In this document: piece by piece, positions 1 through 9,489 of the stretch
How the letters are laid out: every line of letters begins with the position of its first letter
How positions within the stretch are numbered: position 1 is the stretch's first letter
Assembly (NCBI RefSeq): GCF_002902565.1
Contig: NZ_PPRC01000010.1
Location: 1-64,000, forward strand
Direction: 5' to 3'
DNA length: 64,000 nt
Origin: Staphylococcus petrasii
Lineage (GTDB): Bacteria; Bacillota; Bacilli; Staphylococcales; Staphylococcaceae
Program-made: the position numbers and the translations under genes
Notes under the pieces: generated by a model
Databases searched by the model: none
Told to the model about the DNA's origin: nothing
What the model saw: only the letters and a program-made list of their open reading frames with translations

Positions 1-120
1 ATTCATAATTCACAAAATATTCGATAGCGTTGGTTTATTTGTGTATAAATATAACTTATAATTATATAATATGTATTACTTGCTACTTTTTATATTGTGT
101 ACATGTTGGGGGAATATAAC

Positions 121-669
121 ATGAACGATAAAGATTTAAGAGTGATTAAAACTAAAAAGGCATTAACTCGTAGTTTATATCTCTTACTTGAAAAAGAAAT
201 GTTCTCTAACATTTCTGTTAATAAAATTTGTGAAAATGCCCAAATCCACCGTACGACATTTTATAAGCATTTTTATGATAAATATGAATTATTAAATTAC
301 CTGCTACAGTTAACGCATAATGCTTACTTTTCAATAGATATTAAAGAGCGATTGAATAACCCTTTTCAAATCTTAGCCGACACTTTCAATAGAGACGAAA
401 TTGCGCGTATTGAATTGAAGCAACAGGGAGATAAAGAATTTGAAAAAGCACGACATCTTTATTTAATTGAATTTGTGAAAAATGAATTTAAAGACAATAT
501 GCATCAAATTGAGATAGATAATTCAGTACCTTCAAGCTTAGTCTTTTACGTCTTTGGCGCTGTTTTAACAAGTTTTTTGGAGTGGGAACGCAATGAAAAT
601 ACGACATTTACTCCAAAAGAAATGGATGAGTTATTTCATAAACTTGTAAATATTAAAGCTAAGGAATAA
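121..669 (+). CDS. TetR/AcrR-family transcriptional regulator
   Basis: Predicted DNA-binding repressor of about 182 residues. The N-terminal part shows the TetR helix-turn-helix pattern, with a conserved RTTFYKHFYDKYELL segment at about residues 44-58 (recognition helix and helix 4); the remainder is a helical ligand-binding domain without recognisable family motifs. I start at the ATG at 121 because a GGGGGAA ribosome site ends seven bases upstream; the frame is open to a GTG at 97 and an ATG at 103, which lack a site. The VOC gene follows 74 bases downstream on the same strand and may be its target or simply a neighbour. Ligand unknown. Confidence 0.85.
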   Translation: MNDKDLRVIKTKKALTRSLYLLLEKEMFSNISVNKICENAQIHRTTFYKHFYDKYELLNYLLQLTHNAYFSIDIKERLNNPFQILADTFNRDEIARIELKQQGDKEFEKARHLYLIEFVKNEFKDNMHQIEIDNSVPSSLVFYVFGAVLTSFLEWERNENTTFTPKEMDELFHKLVNIKAKE

Positions 670-743
670 GTAGATAATCGACTTTCCTGTCAAAATTATA
701 TAAAATGACCCTTGTAAGCCATTAATTTTAAAGGGGAAAGAAA

Positions 744-1190
744 ATGACTGAATTACATCCATATTTGTCTTTTGAAAAAGCTAAAGATGCACTTGAGTAT
801 TATGAGAACGTGTTTGGTGCGACTAAAATCAATAGATTAAAAGTAGGAGAAAACCAAGCAGAAGATTTCGGAATGACTAAGGATCAAGTTGAAGATTCAA
901 CTATGCATGCTGAATTCGAAGTTCTAGGCGTTAAAATTCTTTGTTCAGACTCATTTGGACGTGTAGCAAATATTAATAATGGTATCTCATTATTAATAGA
1001 TTTTGATGTTAATGACCAAGAAGATGCAGAGAAAGTTCAACAATTCTACGATAAGATTAAAGATCATGAATCACTTAATATCGAATTACCATTTGCGGAA
1101 CAATTCTGGGGCGGTAAAATGGGCGTATTTACTGACAAATACGGTGTACGTTGGATGTTGAATGGTCAAGACTATTCTCAAATGCAATAA
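744..1190 (+). CDS. VOC-family (PhnB/glyoxalase-like) protein
   Basis: A 148-residue protein of the vicinal oxygen chelate superfamily, PhnB-like branch: it opens with the HPYLSFEKAKDALEYYENVFG pattern in spirit (fold start followed by EYYENVFG) and ends with a GVFTDKYGVRWMLNG strand typical of the last beta-alpha module. Members are small metal-binding or substrate-binding dimers; many have no known reaction. The ribosome site is AAAGGGGAAAG just before the ATG. It is followed directly by a strong terminator. A role in resistance or detoxification is only an inference from the upstream TetR gene. Confidence 0.8.
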   Translation: MTELHPYLSFEKAKDALEYYENVFGATKINRLKVGENQAEDFGMTKDQVEDSTMHAEFEVLGVKILCSDSFGRVANINNGISLLIDFDVNDQEDAEKVQQFYDKIKDHESLNIELPFAEQFWGGKMGVFTDKYGVRWMLNGQDYSQMQ

Positions 1191-1199
1191 TAAATAAAT

Positions 1200-1241
1200 G
1201 AGAGAGATACTCTATTTGAAGTAGAGCATCTCTCTCTTTTT
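1200..1241 (+). terminator. Rho-independent terminator after VOC gene
   Basis: Arms GAGAGAGAT..CTCTAT and ATAGAG..ATCTCTCTC around a TTGAA loop, followed by a T run. It also lies directly behind the convergent feo operon, so it may stop both transcripts. Confidence 0.8.
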
Positions 1242-1257
1242 ATACTAAAAATATATT

Positions 1258-1437
1258 TTATTTTAGATGAGTGGCTGTATAGTCATTAACTTTTTTCAAT
1301 GAATCCGTATTGCAATGACAATCTGATTTGCAGCTACCACAATTACCACGTTTAGCACGTTTAAAGAATTTAACTAATGTGAAAAGCGTATAGCTAATGA
1401 TAGCTATAAATATAATTAAATTAATTAGGATATACAT
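1258..1437 (-). CDS. FeoB-associated Cys-rich membrane protein
   Basis: A 59-residue protein read from the ATG at 1437. It has one N-terminal transmembrane helix (about residues 2-23, MYILINLIIFIAIISY start), a basic linker KFFKRAKR, and a cysteine cluster CGSCKSDCHC at residues 33-42 (Cys33, 36, 40, 42). This is the architecture of the small proteins that follow feoB in Firmicutes, thought to act in the FeoABC-type ferrous iron uptake complex at the membrane, possibly through a metal or Fe-S site. It begins 12 bases after the feoB stop, so it is the third gene of the feo operon. Function in the complex is inferred from context. Confidence 0.88.
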   Translation of the reverse strand: MYILINLIIFIAIISYTLFTLVKFFKRAKRGNCGSCKSDCHCNTDSLKKVNDYTATHLK

Positions 1438-1449
1438 GATAAGACTCCC

Positions 1450-3444
1450 TTATATAAATAATTTACTTATTTGATAAAATAAAAATGTTAAAACATAAGC
1501 TGTCACTATAGGATAAACTAATGCAAAACCAGTCCATTTCCATGATGATGTTTCTTTACGAATTGTAGCGACCGTCGAAATACATGGAACATAAAGTAAA
1601 ATAAACACCATAAATGCATAGGCTGAAAGGGGTGTAAACTGTTGTTGTATAACATTAACGAGACCGTCTTCACTTGAAGAATAAAGAATCGCCATAGAAC
1701 TAATAATGACTTCTTTAGCTAAGAAACCTGGAATTAATGTTGCCCCTGCTTGCCAGCTACCAAAGCCTAGTGGTGCAATTAATGGCGCAACCATTTCTCC
1801 TAAAATATGCATAAAGCTTTGATCTATTTTCACATTAACGCCATGTGGTCCAATGTAACTTAAAGTCCAAATAACAACTGATCCACCAAAAATAAAAGTT
1901 CCCGCTTTTCTAACAAATCCTTTTGCTTTTTCCCAAGTACTTCTCCATAAAGTTTTTATAGATGGAAAACGATAAGTTGGTAATTCAACGATAAAGATTG
2001 CGTCCTCATTTTTCAAAATAAAACGATTTAAAATTGTACTAACGATGAGCGCGACTACAATACCTAAAACATATAAGCTCAATACCACTAAAGATTGATA
2101 GTTTTTAAAGAATATACCAACAAATAATGCATATACGGGTAAACGCGCTGAACATGACATAAAAGGAGCTATTAAAATAGTAATTAATCGCTCTTTTTCA
2201 TTCTCAATGCTTCGGGCTGCCATAATACTTGGAACGTTACAACCGAACCCTATTATCATTGGGATAAAAGATTTACCACTTAATCCTATCGATTCCATTG
2301 TTTTATCCATTAATACTGCGATTCTTGCCATATATCCCGAATCTTCTAAAAGAGAAATGAAGAAGAATAGCACCACAATTTGTGGAACGAATACTAGAAC
2401 AGAACCAACGCCGGCAATAATACCATCCGTAATTAAATCTTGCAGAAATGGTAAAATATGCAAGTGACTCATTACTATTTTTATCCAATCTGTTAATTGA
2501 TTGCTAATAAAGCTATCCATCTGATCGGATAGTGGCGTACCTACCCAAGTAAATGTAGTTTGGAAAATTAGCCACATTATGCCTAAAAATATAGGTATAC
2601 CAAAATATTTATTCATTAAAATTTTATCTACTTTTTCAGTTAAAAATTGTCTTTCTTCTTGAGGATAGTTAATTACATCTTTTAATAGCATATCGATATA
2701 ACTATTTCTAGTTTGTGCAATACGTTCATGTACATTAGTTTCAGATAAACTATTTAATTGATTTTTTAATGGTTTTAACTGTTCTAAAATTTGAGAATCT
2801 AATTCTTGAGATATTTTTAAGTTGTCTAATAAATATTGAATAGCAATAAATCTTAAACGCTCAGTTGGATAATCAGTATGTTCCTGAATAATTGAACTAA
2901 TTTCTTGAATTGCATTTTCAATATCTTCATCGTATTTAATTTTAAATAATTGTCTTTCATCAGGTTTTAAATAATTTAATTCCTTTAATAAATCGTTAGT
3001 CCCCTTAGCATTTCTCGCTACTATTGGAAAAACAGGAATTTTCAATTTTCTCATTAGCATTTCATAGTCAATTTTGATGCCTCTTTTTGTAGCAACATCA
3101 ATCATATTTAAACCAATAATTATAGGACTATTTAATTCTAATAATTGTATAGTTAGATGCAAATTTCTTTTTAATTGGCTCGCATCAATGATATTAATCA
3201 TGCCTGAAAATGATGAGTTCATTAAATAATCAGTTACTACACTCTCATCTTTTGAAATAGGAGATAAATCATAACAACCAGGTAAGTCAATTAACTCTCC
3301 TAAATCTTGTTTCAATTTACCTATTTTTTTCTCAACAGTAACGCCGCTCCAATTTCCTACATATTCATACGAACCTGTTAATGCATTAAATAATGAGGTT
3401 TTGCCAACATTAGGGTTACCTAGTATACAAAAGCTATTATCCAT
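1450..3444 (-). CDS. feoB: Ferrous iron transport protein B
   Basis: FeoB, the GTP-gated Fe(II) permease of the cytoplasmic membrane, 664 residues, the normal length for the family. The N-terminal G domain shows G1 GNPNVGKTS (residues 9-17), G3 DLPG (53-56) and G4 NMID (113-116); the C-terminal half is polytopic with the two Gate repeats, including a conserved [25 protein letters not shown] segment near residue 400. It sits between feoA (5 bases upstream) and the Cys-rich gene, all minus strand. Two Fur boxes upstream of feoA predict induction under iron limitation. No sign of damage. Confidence 0.97.
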   Translation of the reverse strand: MDNSFCILGNPNVGKTSLFNALTGSYEYVGNWSGVTVEKKIGKLKQDLGELIDLPGCYDLSPISKDESVVTDYLMNSSFSGMINIIDASQLKRNLHLTIQLLELNSPIIIGLNMIDVATKRGIKIDYEMLMRKLKIPVFPIVARNAKGTNDLLKELNYLKPDERQLFKIKYDEDIENAIQEISSIIQEHTDYPTERLRFIAIQYLLDNLKISQELDSQILEQLKPLKNQLNSLSETNVHERIAQTRNSYIDMLLKDVINYPQEERQFLTEKVDKILMNKYFGIPIFLGIMWLIFQTTFTWVGTPLSDQMDSFISNQLTDWIKIVMSHLHILPFLQDLITDGIIAGVGSVLVFVPQIVVLFFFISLLEDSGYMARIAVLMDKTMESIGLSGKSFIPMIIGFGCNVPSIMAARSIENEKERLITILIAPFMSCSARLPVYALFVGIFFKNYQSLVVLSLYVLGIVVALIVSTILNRFILKNEDAIFIVELPTYRFPSIKTLWRSTWEKAKGFVRKAGTFIFGGSVVIWTLSYIGPHGVNVKIDQSFMHILGEMVAPLIAPLGFGSWQAGATLIPGFLAKEVIISSMAILYSSSEDGLVNVIQQQFTPLSAYAFMVFILLYVPCISTVATIRKETSSWKWTGFALVYPIVTAYVLTFLFYQISKLFI

Positions 3445-3449
3445 ATTGC

Positions 3450-3677
3450 TTACTCCTCTAATACAATAAGATGAGCGTCACGTTGACGGATACTAAGATA
3501 TTGTCCATTAATTTCGACTACACTAGGACCATTTAACAGACATTTTTGTTTAATTTTAATCGTACTTCCTATTGTTAAACCAAATGCACTTAATCGGTAC
3601 AACATACTTTTATTTTTTATATTTATTGCTTCAACCTTATAATTTCTATTTTTAATGCCCTTTGTTAGATTTAACAT
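3450..3677 (-). CDS. feoA: Ferrous iron transport protein A
   Basis: FeoA, a small cytoplasmic SH3-like protein (75 residues) required for FeoB activity. The sequence has the expected beta-barrel pattern with [15 protein letters not shown] in the middle and the terminal [19 protein letters not shown] strand region. It is the first gene of the feoA-feoB-Cys-rich operon; the feoB start follows its stop after five bases, suggesting translational coupling. Fur sites lie just upstream. Confidence 0.93.
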   Translation of the reverse strand: MLNLTKGIKNRNYKVEAINIKNKSMLYRLSAFGLTIGSTIKIKQKCLLNGPSVVEINGQYLSIRQRDAHLIVLEE

Positions 3678-3701
3678 AAAATCACGCTTTCAACTTTCAT
3701 T

Positions 3702-3716
3702 TGATAATCATTATCA
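3702..3716 (-). promoter_or_regulatory. Fur box 1 (feo operon)
   Basis: TGATAATCATTATCA, a perfect 7-1-7 inverted repeat identical to the Bacillus/Staphylococcus Fur consensus, 25 bases upstream of the feoA start. Predicts iron-dependent repression of feoAB. Confidence 0.92.
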
Positions 3717-3772
3717 TATACCTATCTTTGCTTTTATACAATATCTCTCAATTCTAAAATATGTCGATTTAA

Positions 3773-3787
3773 TGAAAATGATTTTCA
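3773..3787 (-). promoter_or_regulatory. Fur-like box 2 (feo operon)
   Basis: TGAAAATGATTTTCA is another perfect 7-1-7 palindrome in the same spacing class as the Fur box, 71 bases upstream of the first. It differs from the consensus arms (AAAA in place of ATAA), so affinity may be lower; it may lie over the -35 region. Confidence 0.7.
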
Positions 3788-3822
3788 ATATTAATTACTC
3801 ATTTAATTTATATTGTTATAAA

Positions 3823-3877
3823 CAAAAAAATGCCATACAAAGGAAGAGTTTAGTAAGACTCTTCACCTTGTATGGCA
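3823..3877 (-). terminator. Terminator of pruA
   Basis: Long stem TGCCATACAA(A)GGAAGAGT / ACTCTTC(A)CCTTGTATGGCA closing at 3831-3877, followed on the minus strand by seven Ts. It begins 17 bases after the pruA stop. Confidence 0.9.
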
Positions 3878-3893
3878 CTCGTATTGAAATATA

Positions 3894-5438
3894 TTAGAAC
3901 ATTTCTGAAACGACTTTTTGTTCTAAGAAGTTTAATAAGTAGTCTGGACTACCAGTTTTGGCATCTGTACCTGACATTTTGAAACCACCGAATGGATGGT
4001 AACCTACAACTGCTGCAGTACAACCACGATTTAAGTATAAGTTACCTACATCAAATTCGTTTACTGCTTTAATCCAGTTTTCACGGTTATTAGTGATGAC
4101 TGCACCTGTTAAACCGTAATCTGTATCGTTCGCAATTTCGATTGCTTCTTCAAAGTTATCAAATTTAGTAAAGCCAACTACTGGGCCGAAAATTTCTTCT
4201 TGCATTACTTGGTCAGAAGATTTTAAGCCTGAAATAATTGTTGGTTTAATGAAGTAACCTGTTGAATCGTCAGCTTCGCCACCGATTTCAATTTTACCTT
4301 CTTTACCACCAATTTCGATGTATTTTTTAATTTTATCAAATTGTTTTTTGTTAATAACAGGACCCATAAATGTATTATCTACAGTATTACCTACTGTAAG
4401 GTCTTTTGTTAATTCAATTGCTTTTTCTAATACTTCATCATATACAGAGCTGTGTACGATGGCACGTGAACATGCTGAACATTTTTGACCTGAGAAGCCA
4501 AACGCAGATGTTACGATTGATTGTGCTGCTAAGTCAGTATCAATATTTTCATCTACAACGATGGCATCTTTACCACCCATTTCAGCAATAACACGTTTTA
4601 AGAATGTTTGACCTTCTTGCACAACTGCACTGCGTTCATAGATACGTGTACCAGTTGCACGTGAACCTGTAAATGTTACAAAGTGTGTATGCACTGAATC
4701 TACTAAGTAATCACCAATTTCTTTAGGATCGCCAGGCACAAAGTTTACTACCCCTTTAGGAAGGCCTGCCTCTTCTAAGATTTCGATTAATTTATAAGCT
4801 GTTAAAACAGTGTCTTCAGCTGGTTTTAATAAGACAGTGTTACCTGCAACTACAGGTGCCATTGTTGTACCAGCCATGATTGCAAATGGGAAGTTCCAAG
4901 GTGGAATTGTTACACCAGTACCAATAGGTTTATAGAAATATCTATTGTGTTCGCCTTCACGGTCTAATACTGGTTTCCCATCTGCTAAGTCCATCATTGA
5001 ACGTGCATAGTATTCAATGAAATCGATACCTTCTGCAGCATCGCCAACCGCTTCATCCCATGGTTTACCTGCTTCATATACCATTACAGCAGAAATTTCT
5101 TCTTTACGACGACGAATAATTGCTGCTACACGTAATAATAATTCAGCACGGTCTCTATGTGACCATTTACTCCATTCTTTATACGCTTTATTTGAAGATT
5201 CAAACGCTTTTTCCACGTCTTCTTTTGTAGCTTTTGAAACTTTAGCGATGACTTCAGAAGTATTCGCTGGATTAATTGAATCGAATGTATCATCTTTAGT
5301 AATATGCTCCCCATCAATGACGATTGGAAGTGTTTGACCTAATTCACTTTTAACTTGTTCTAATGTTTTTTGAAATCTTTCGACATTTTCTTGTACTGAA
5401 AAATCAATCCCAGGTTCATTTTTGAAAGGTACTACCAT
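3894..5438 (-). CDS. pruA: L-glutamate gamma-semialdehyde (1-pyrroline-5-carboxylate) dehydrogenase
   Basis: Oxidises glutamate semialdehyde/P5C to glutamate with NAD, the last step of proline and arginine breakdown (also called rocA). 514 residues, the usual length. Aldehyde dehydrogenase landmarks are visible: the PPWNFPFAI segment, LLKPAEDT, the [14 protein letters not shown] cofactor-site region, the general-base Glu in [12 protein letters not shown] and the nucleophile Cys in [13 protein letters not shown]; the C-terminal [18 protein letters not shown] stretch is typical of P5C dehydrogenases. Start chosen at the ATG behind an AGGGGGT ribosome site. It is a single-gene unit with its own terminator; a catabolite (cre) site overlaps its promoter, so glucose should repress it. 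Confidence 0.96.
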   Translation of the reverse strand: MVVPFKNEPGIDFSVQENVERFQKTLEQVKSELGQTLPIVIDGEHITKDDTFDSINPANTSEVIAKVSKATKEDVEKAFESSNKAYKEWSKWSHRDRAELLLRVAAIIRRRKEEISAVMVYEAGKPWDEAVGDAAEGIDFIEYYARSMMDLADGKPVLDREGEHNRYFYKPIGTGVTIPPWNFPFAIMAGTTMAPVVAGNTVLLKPAEDTVLTAYKLIEILEEAGLPKGVVNFVPGDPKEIGDYLVDSVHTHFVTFTGSRATGTRIYERSAVVQEGQTFLKRVIAEMGGKDAIVVDENIDTDLAAQSIVTSAFGFSGQKCSACSRAIVHSSVYDEVLEKAIELTKDLTVGNTVDNTFMGPVINKKQFDKIKKYIEIGGKEGKIEIGGEADDSTGYFIKPTIISGLKSSDQVMQEEIFGPVVGFTKFDNFEEAIEIANDTDYGLTGAVITNNRENWIKAVNEFDVGNLYLNRGCTAAVVGYHPFGGFKMSGTDAKTGSPDYLLNFLEQKVVSEMF

Positions 5439-5528
5439 TCTTAATTACCCCCTATGTATTTGTAAGAATTTAAAACACTTGCTATAAAAATTGCCTTATA
5501 TAAAATGATAATTCGTATCATTACACTC

Positions 5529-5558
5529 ATTCTACTATGTAGTTACCACTTTTTGCAA
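5529..5558 (-). promoter_or_regulatory. Probable sigma-A promoter of pruA
   Basis: On the minus strand TTGCAA (5553-5558), an 18-base spacer and TAGAAT (5529-5534). The -35 element lies inside the cre-like site described separately. Confidence 0.6.
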
Positions 5559-5567
5559 TCGCTTACA
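5554..5567. promoter_or_regulatory. CcpA cre-like site upstream of pruA
   Basis: TGCAATCGCTTACA matches the cre pattern TGNAANCGNTNNCA at every fixed position. It overlaps the predicted -35 box, the usual position for repression. In S. aureus the homologous gene is known to be carbon-catabolite controlled; here this is inference from the motif. Confidence 0.7.
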
Positions 5568-5657
5568 CTCAGTTATCTGAAAAGTTTTACTTATCTAAAT
5601 AATAGACACTTTTCCTTCACATTTACATTTTGTAAAATAATATTATTTTATATTCAA

Positions 5658-5686
5658 TTCATATTTTTATAAAAATGAAGTATAAT
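5658..5686 (+). promoter_or_regulatory. Probable promoter of the epimerase gene
   Basis: TTCATA (5658-5663), 17-base spacer, perfect -10 TATAAT (5681-5686), about 40 bases before the AAAAGGAAG ribosome site of the epimerase gene. Confidence 0.6.
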
Positions 5687-5732
5687 ATAATCAGCACAAA
5701 TTACCGACATCTAGAGAAAAGGAAGTATATTT

Positions 5733-6683
5733 ATGAAAGTATTAATTACAGGGGGAGCAGGCTTTATTGGCTCTCACGTGGCAGAAAAATTTATTAACGA
5801 AGACATCGACGTCCACGTTATAGATAACCTTAGCACTGGCTTTTTGGAAAATATCCCTTTTGTCAAAAGAGAAAATATTTATATTAAAGATATCACAGAT
5901 TATAACTTTGTAACTCATTTAATTAAAAAAGAACAATTTGATTATATTATTCACTTAGCAGCCATGGTAAGCGTGGTTGAAACGATTGAAAAACCTCAAC
6001 TCTCTAATGAAGTAAATATCGAAGCAACAGTTAATTTATTAGAAGCAACACGCAAATGGAATCCAAATATTAAAAAATTAATATTTGCTTCTTCAGCAGC
6101 TGTTTATGGTAATTTACCTGATTTACCAAAATCAGTTTCTGAATCTAAAGTTTTCCCACTTTCTCCATATGCGATTCAGAAATTTTCAGGAGAACAATAT
6201 GCTAAAATTTATAATAATCTCTATCAAGTCCCTTGCGCTTGTTTAAAATTCTTCAATATTTATGGTCCTAGACAGAACCCAAATTCTGATTATTCGGGCG
6301 TGTTATCTATTATGAACAGTAAATTTACTCACAAATCCGAATTCACATTCTATGGAGATGGCGAACAAACTCGTGATTTTGTCTATATTGATGATTTGAT
6401 TTCTGCATTATGGTTAACCGTTCAATCTTCTGAGACTAATGGACAAATTTATAACGTAGGTACTGGATCACAAACCAATTTGAAAGCGGTCTTTAATGCT
6501 TTTGAAAAGGGCTTCGGATATAGCATTCCATATTCATTTAAAGCACCACGACTTGGTGATATTAAGCATTCTTGTGCTGACATTACGCCACTTAAAGCAC
6601 TAGGCTATACACCTCAATATACTATCGATGAAGGTATCAAAGCCTATTTGGCGTATAATCATAAAAACAAAGTTACTTTCTAA
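5733..6683 (+). CDS. NAD-dependent sugar-nucleotide epimerase/dehydratase
   Basis: Extended short-chain dehydrogenase of 316 residues that most likely interconverts UDP-sugars (UDP-glucose/UDP-GlcNAc 4-epimerase type). The NAD-binding GGAGFIGSH is at residues 7-15, the Ser/Tyr/Lys active site at FASSAAVYG (118-126) and YAIQK (146-150), and the substrate loop FFNIYGPRQNP follows. Length fits WbpP/GalE-like enzymes. It stands alone on the plus strand, convergent with the teichoic-acid-type glycosyltransferase fusion; the pairing suggests supply of a sugar donor for a cell-wall or surface glycan, which is inference. Exact substrate cannot be read from the sequence. Confidence 0.9.
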   Translation: MKVLITGGAGFIGSHVAEKFINEDIDVHVIDNLSTGFLENIPFVKRENIYIKDITDYNFVTHLIKKEQFDYIIHLAAMVSVVETIEKPQLSNEVNIEATVNLLEATRKWNPNIKKLIFASSAAVYGNLPDLPKSVSESKVFPLSPYAIQKFSGEQYAKIYNNLYQVPCACLKFFNIYGPRQNPNSDYSGVLSIMNSKFTHKSEFTFYGDGEQTRDFVYIDDLISALWLTVQSSETNGQIYNVGTGSQTNLKAVFNAFEKGFGYSIPYSFKAPRLGDIKHSCADITPLKALGYTPQYTIDEGIKAYLAYNHKNKVTF

Positions 6684-6688
6684 TATAA

Positions 6689-6724
6689 AACCACGGTCAT
6701 CATATATCTACGTTGACCGTGGTT
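6689..6724. terminator. Bidirectional terminator
   Basis: Perfect 11-base arms AACCACGGTCA and TGACCGTGGTT, with A/T-rich flanks on both sides, between the convergent epimerase and glycosyltransferase genes. Confidence 0.85.
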
Positions 6725-6732
6725 AAATTTTA

Positions 6733-9237
6733 TTATTTTAAAAGTGAATAAAACTCTTCAATAGCTAATTTATTATATGCTTCAGCATCAAATTCATCGT
6801 ATTTTTTATTTTGGTTTGTCATAAACACTTCGATTTGTTTAGCTATATCACCTGTATCATGACTAACCAAAGCTCCGTAATTCCCATCATTTAACACATA
6901 TCTATTAGCTACAATATCTGAAGCTAATACATTCATTTTAAGCGTTAGTGCTTCAAGTAACACCATAGATTGCCCTTCGTAATGAGAAGTTAATGCAAAG
7001 ACATCTGCTTGTTTCATAATATAAAATGGATTCTTTCTTTGACCTAATAAGTAGACGTGATTTTCTAGTTTTAATGATTTAATTAATTTCTTTAATGTTT
7101 TTCTTATAGGTCCCTCGCCCATAATATATAATTTAGTATTTGGATATTTTTTAACTACTTTACTCACCGCTTCAATTAATAAATCAAAACCTTTTTCAGG
7201 TGATAATCTACCCACCGTAACAATCTTAAAGTCACTATCATTAAACTCTGTAGCACTAATGTTTCCATTATCGATATTAACTAACACAGGTTTGTAATTT
7301 TTTTCGAAATGATCTGAGTCATCTACAACAAGTTGCTTAATTTTAGTTAAATTAATTGTATTTCTTGAGACTACAAATTTTTTATTTAATGATTTTACAT
7401 TTAAGTTTTCTTTATTTTGATTTTTAGAAGCTTCAGAAACACATACTAGTTTATTAAATTTTGGATATAGTGAAATCACACCTTTTAAATTTTGATGATG
7501 TGGTCTAGCTCCATTCACTGTTCTATCCATATCCGCTTTAATATCACTGTGTAAATAAATTAATTTACGTTTTGTGTTTGTCGCTAGAATAAGATTTGCC
7601 CAGAACATAGAATAGCCACTGAAATCAATCGCATAATCAAATTGACTGTTACCGAATACCTTTCTTATTTCTCGCTCATATACATTCTTTGGATAAATGA
7701 AGCGTTCAATGGCACCTTTTAAGCCTCTTTGTCTAACGAAATCTACTTTGTATGTTTCTTTTAATGAAGCAGCCAATGGCCCTACTCTTAAAATAATTCG
7801 TACGTTCTTATTGACGTTACTAATATTGTTTAAAATTTCTTGATTATTACTTCTATTTGTAAAAATAGTTACATCATATTTATCGTAATCTATATTTTCT
7901 AATAAATTGATTACTGAAGAAGTTATCCCGTTATTTTTCATTCCTCCAGGATATATTAAAACTCGTTTTTTATTACATTTTTTTGGCTTAGAACTTGTTA
8001 TTTTATTTTTGAAAAGTGATTTAACGAGTTGTTCTGTGACTTCTCCATTATCTAAATGAGTATATGTATTTTTAAAGTGAGCATATTTATTTTTCACTGA
8101 TATTGAATTATAAGTCTTATTTTTTATATTCTTAATTACATCTTCAATAGTATGAATGACAGGACCAGGTAACTCGTCACTATTAATATACATTCCTCTT
8201 GATGTTTTATAATCTTCATAATCTGGCGTATAGAAGATAATTGGACGATCTGTTACTAGATAATCGAAAAAGATACTTGAATAGTCAGTAACCATTAAAT
8301 CTACCACTGACAATATTTCATTTGTATCGAAATAATCAGGAATGAGATATGGTTTTAGTTGGTCATTTTTATTAGCCTCTTTAAATATGAATGGATGCAC
8401 TTTTACGAGCACTTGATAATCGAGATTATTTTTTAGCTTTTCTATTTCATCAACAATATTCTTTAAACTTTCTTCGGGATTATCAACATCTTCCCCTCTC
8501 CATGTTGGACAATACAATAATATTTTTTCATCACTAATTTTTATATGTGCTTTCAATTCTTCTATAATTGTTTGAGGGTTTGTTTTTAAAGTTAAATCAA
8601 TTCGAGGATAACCAATTTCTAAGATTTCCCCACCATAAATATTTTCAAGTTTAAATGCTTTTTTGAATATCTCAGTCGTATGGGGATTAGGACTAATTAA
8701 ATAATCACTTGCTAGGAAGTTTTTAATAATATTTTGAGATCCTCGTAAGCCATTTTCAATATCTAATCCCATATATTTTAAAGGTGTACCATGCCACGTA
8801 TTGATATAGACTTGATTTGGTTTTTTAATAAAATAAGCTGGAAAAGTGGAATTATTAAATAAATACTTACATTCTACTAACGCTTTTAAATAATCATTAG
8901 ATTCCTTAATGACAAATTCAACATTACGATACTTACTCAATTTCTGTTTATAATAGTTCAACGTTTCTTCAGAATCTACTACCCATTTGTGTGAATATTT
9001 ATTATATTTTTTGTTATTACTTAAGTATTTAAATACTGCATACGGACTGTCAGTAATGCTTTTTCCGTCTCTTACTTGATATAAAATAGAATGATTATCC
9101 ACTTTAATATCTTCATAGTATTTGGCATACTTCATTATTTTACGCGTATAAGCTGATTTTCTTTGTCTTTTAACAGGTTCAGAAATAAATTTTAATTTGC
9201 GCTTGCTTTGATTCGCTATAAAGTTTTTAAGTGTCAT
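6733..9237 (-). CDS. Bifunctional CDP-glycerol glycerophosphotransferase / GT4 glycosyltransferase
   Basis: An 834-residue two-domain protein. Residues about 40-410 form a TagB/TagF-type polyol-phosphate transferase with WHGT (148-151), CPTWRG (243-248), KVHPF (279-283) and TDYSS (317-321), the motifs that bind CDP-glycerol and the catalytic His. From about residue 424 a second, GT-B fold domain of the GT4 family begins, with VGRLSPEKGFDLLIEAV near 670 and HYEGQSMVLLEAL near 760 (donor-binding E-x7-E). No signal peptide; expected at the inner membrane face. Such a protein could both add a polyol-phosphate unit and glycosylate it, in wall teichoic acid or a related polymer. It is transcribed alone; substrate and polymer are unknown. 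Confidence 0.9.
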   Translation of the reverse strand: MTLKNFIANQSKRKLKFISEPVKRQRKSAYTRKIMKYAKYYEDIKVDNHSILYQVRDGKSITDSPYAVFKYLSNNKKYNKYSHKWVVDSEETLNYYKQKLSKYRNVEFVIKESNDYLKALVECKYLFNNSTFPAYFIKKPNQVYINTWHGTPLKYMGLDIENGLRGSQNIIKNFLASDYLISPNPHTTEIFKKAFKLENIYGGEILEIGYPRIDLTLKTNPQTIIEELKAHIKISDEKILLYCPTWRGEDVDNPEESLKNIVDEIEKLKNNLDYQVLVKVHPFIFKEANKNDQLKPYLIPDYFDTNEILSVVDLMVTDYSSIFFDYLVTDRPIIFYTPDYEDYKTSRGMYINSDELPGPVIHTIEDVIKNIKNKTYNSISVKNKYAHFKNTYTHLDNGEVTEQLVKSLFKNKITSSKPKKCNKKRVLIYPGGMKNNGITSSVINLLENIDYDKYDVTIFTNRSNNQEILNNISNVNKNVRIILRVGPLAASLKETYKVDFVRQRGLKGAIERFIYPKNVYEREIRKVFGNSQFDYAIDFSGYSMFWANLILATNTKRKLIYLHSDIKADMDRTVNGARPHHQNLKGVISLYPKFNKLVCVSEASKNQNKENLNVKSLNKKFVVSRNTINLTKIKQLVVDDSDHFEKNYKPVLVNIDNGNISATEFNDSDFKIVTVGRLSPEKGFDLLIEAVSKVVKKYPNTKLYIMGEGPIRKTLKKLIKSLKLENHVYLLGQRKNPFYIMKQADVFALTSHYEGQSMVLLEALTLKMNVLASDIVANRYVLNDGNYGALVSHDTGDIAKQIEVFMTNQNKKYDEFDAEAYNKLAIEEFYSLLK

Positions 9238-9423
9238 ACTTCATTTCCTTTCTCAGTTGTTTTATTCTTTCGATGTTTTTAAAGTAATGTGATTCACTTT
9301 ATTATTTATTAAAAATTTGTTTTGGAGAACAATATCACTATCGTTCCTAATCTTTTTAATTATATCATTTATTTATACTATTTATTATATATTTAATTTC
9401 CGCCATAAGTTCTCGCTTTTATT

Positions 9424-9484
9424 TTCAAAAATAAAAATCCTTCCAATCTTTATCTAATTAATCTCAGACAACAATTGAAAGGAT
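9424..9484 (-). terminator. Terminator of sugar O-acetyltransferase gene
   Basis: Arms ATCCTTCCAAT (9437-9447) and ATTGAAAGGAT (9474-9484), one mismatch, followed on the minus strand by a TTTTTATTTTT tract. The rest of the gap to the glycosyltransferase start (9238-9423) is A/T-rich and must carry that gene's promoter; I see no clear motif. Confidence 0.75.
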
Positions 9485-9489
9485 GGTTT

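Noticed and set aside
2207..2488. ORFs inside feoB on both strands
   Set aside because: Shadows of the intact FeoB frame with no ribosome site or family similarity.
5500..5525. ATGATA-ATTCG-TATCAT repeat as a Fur box before pruA
   Set aside because: A 6-5-6 palindrome, not the 7-1-7 Fur geometry, and iron control of pruA is not expected.
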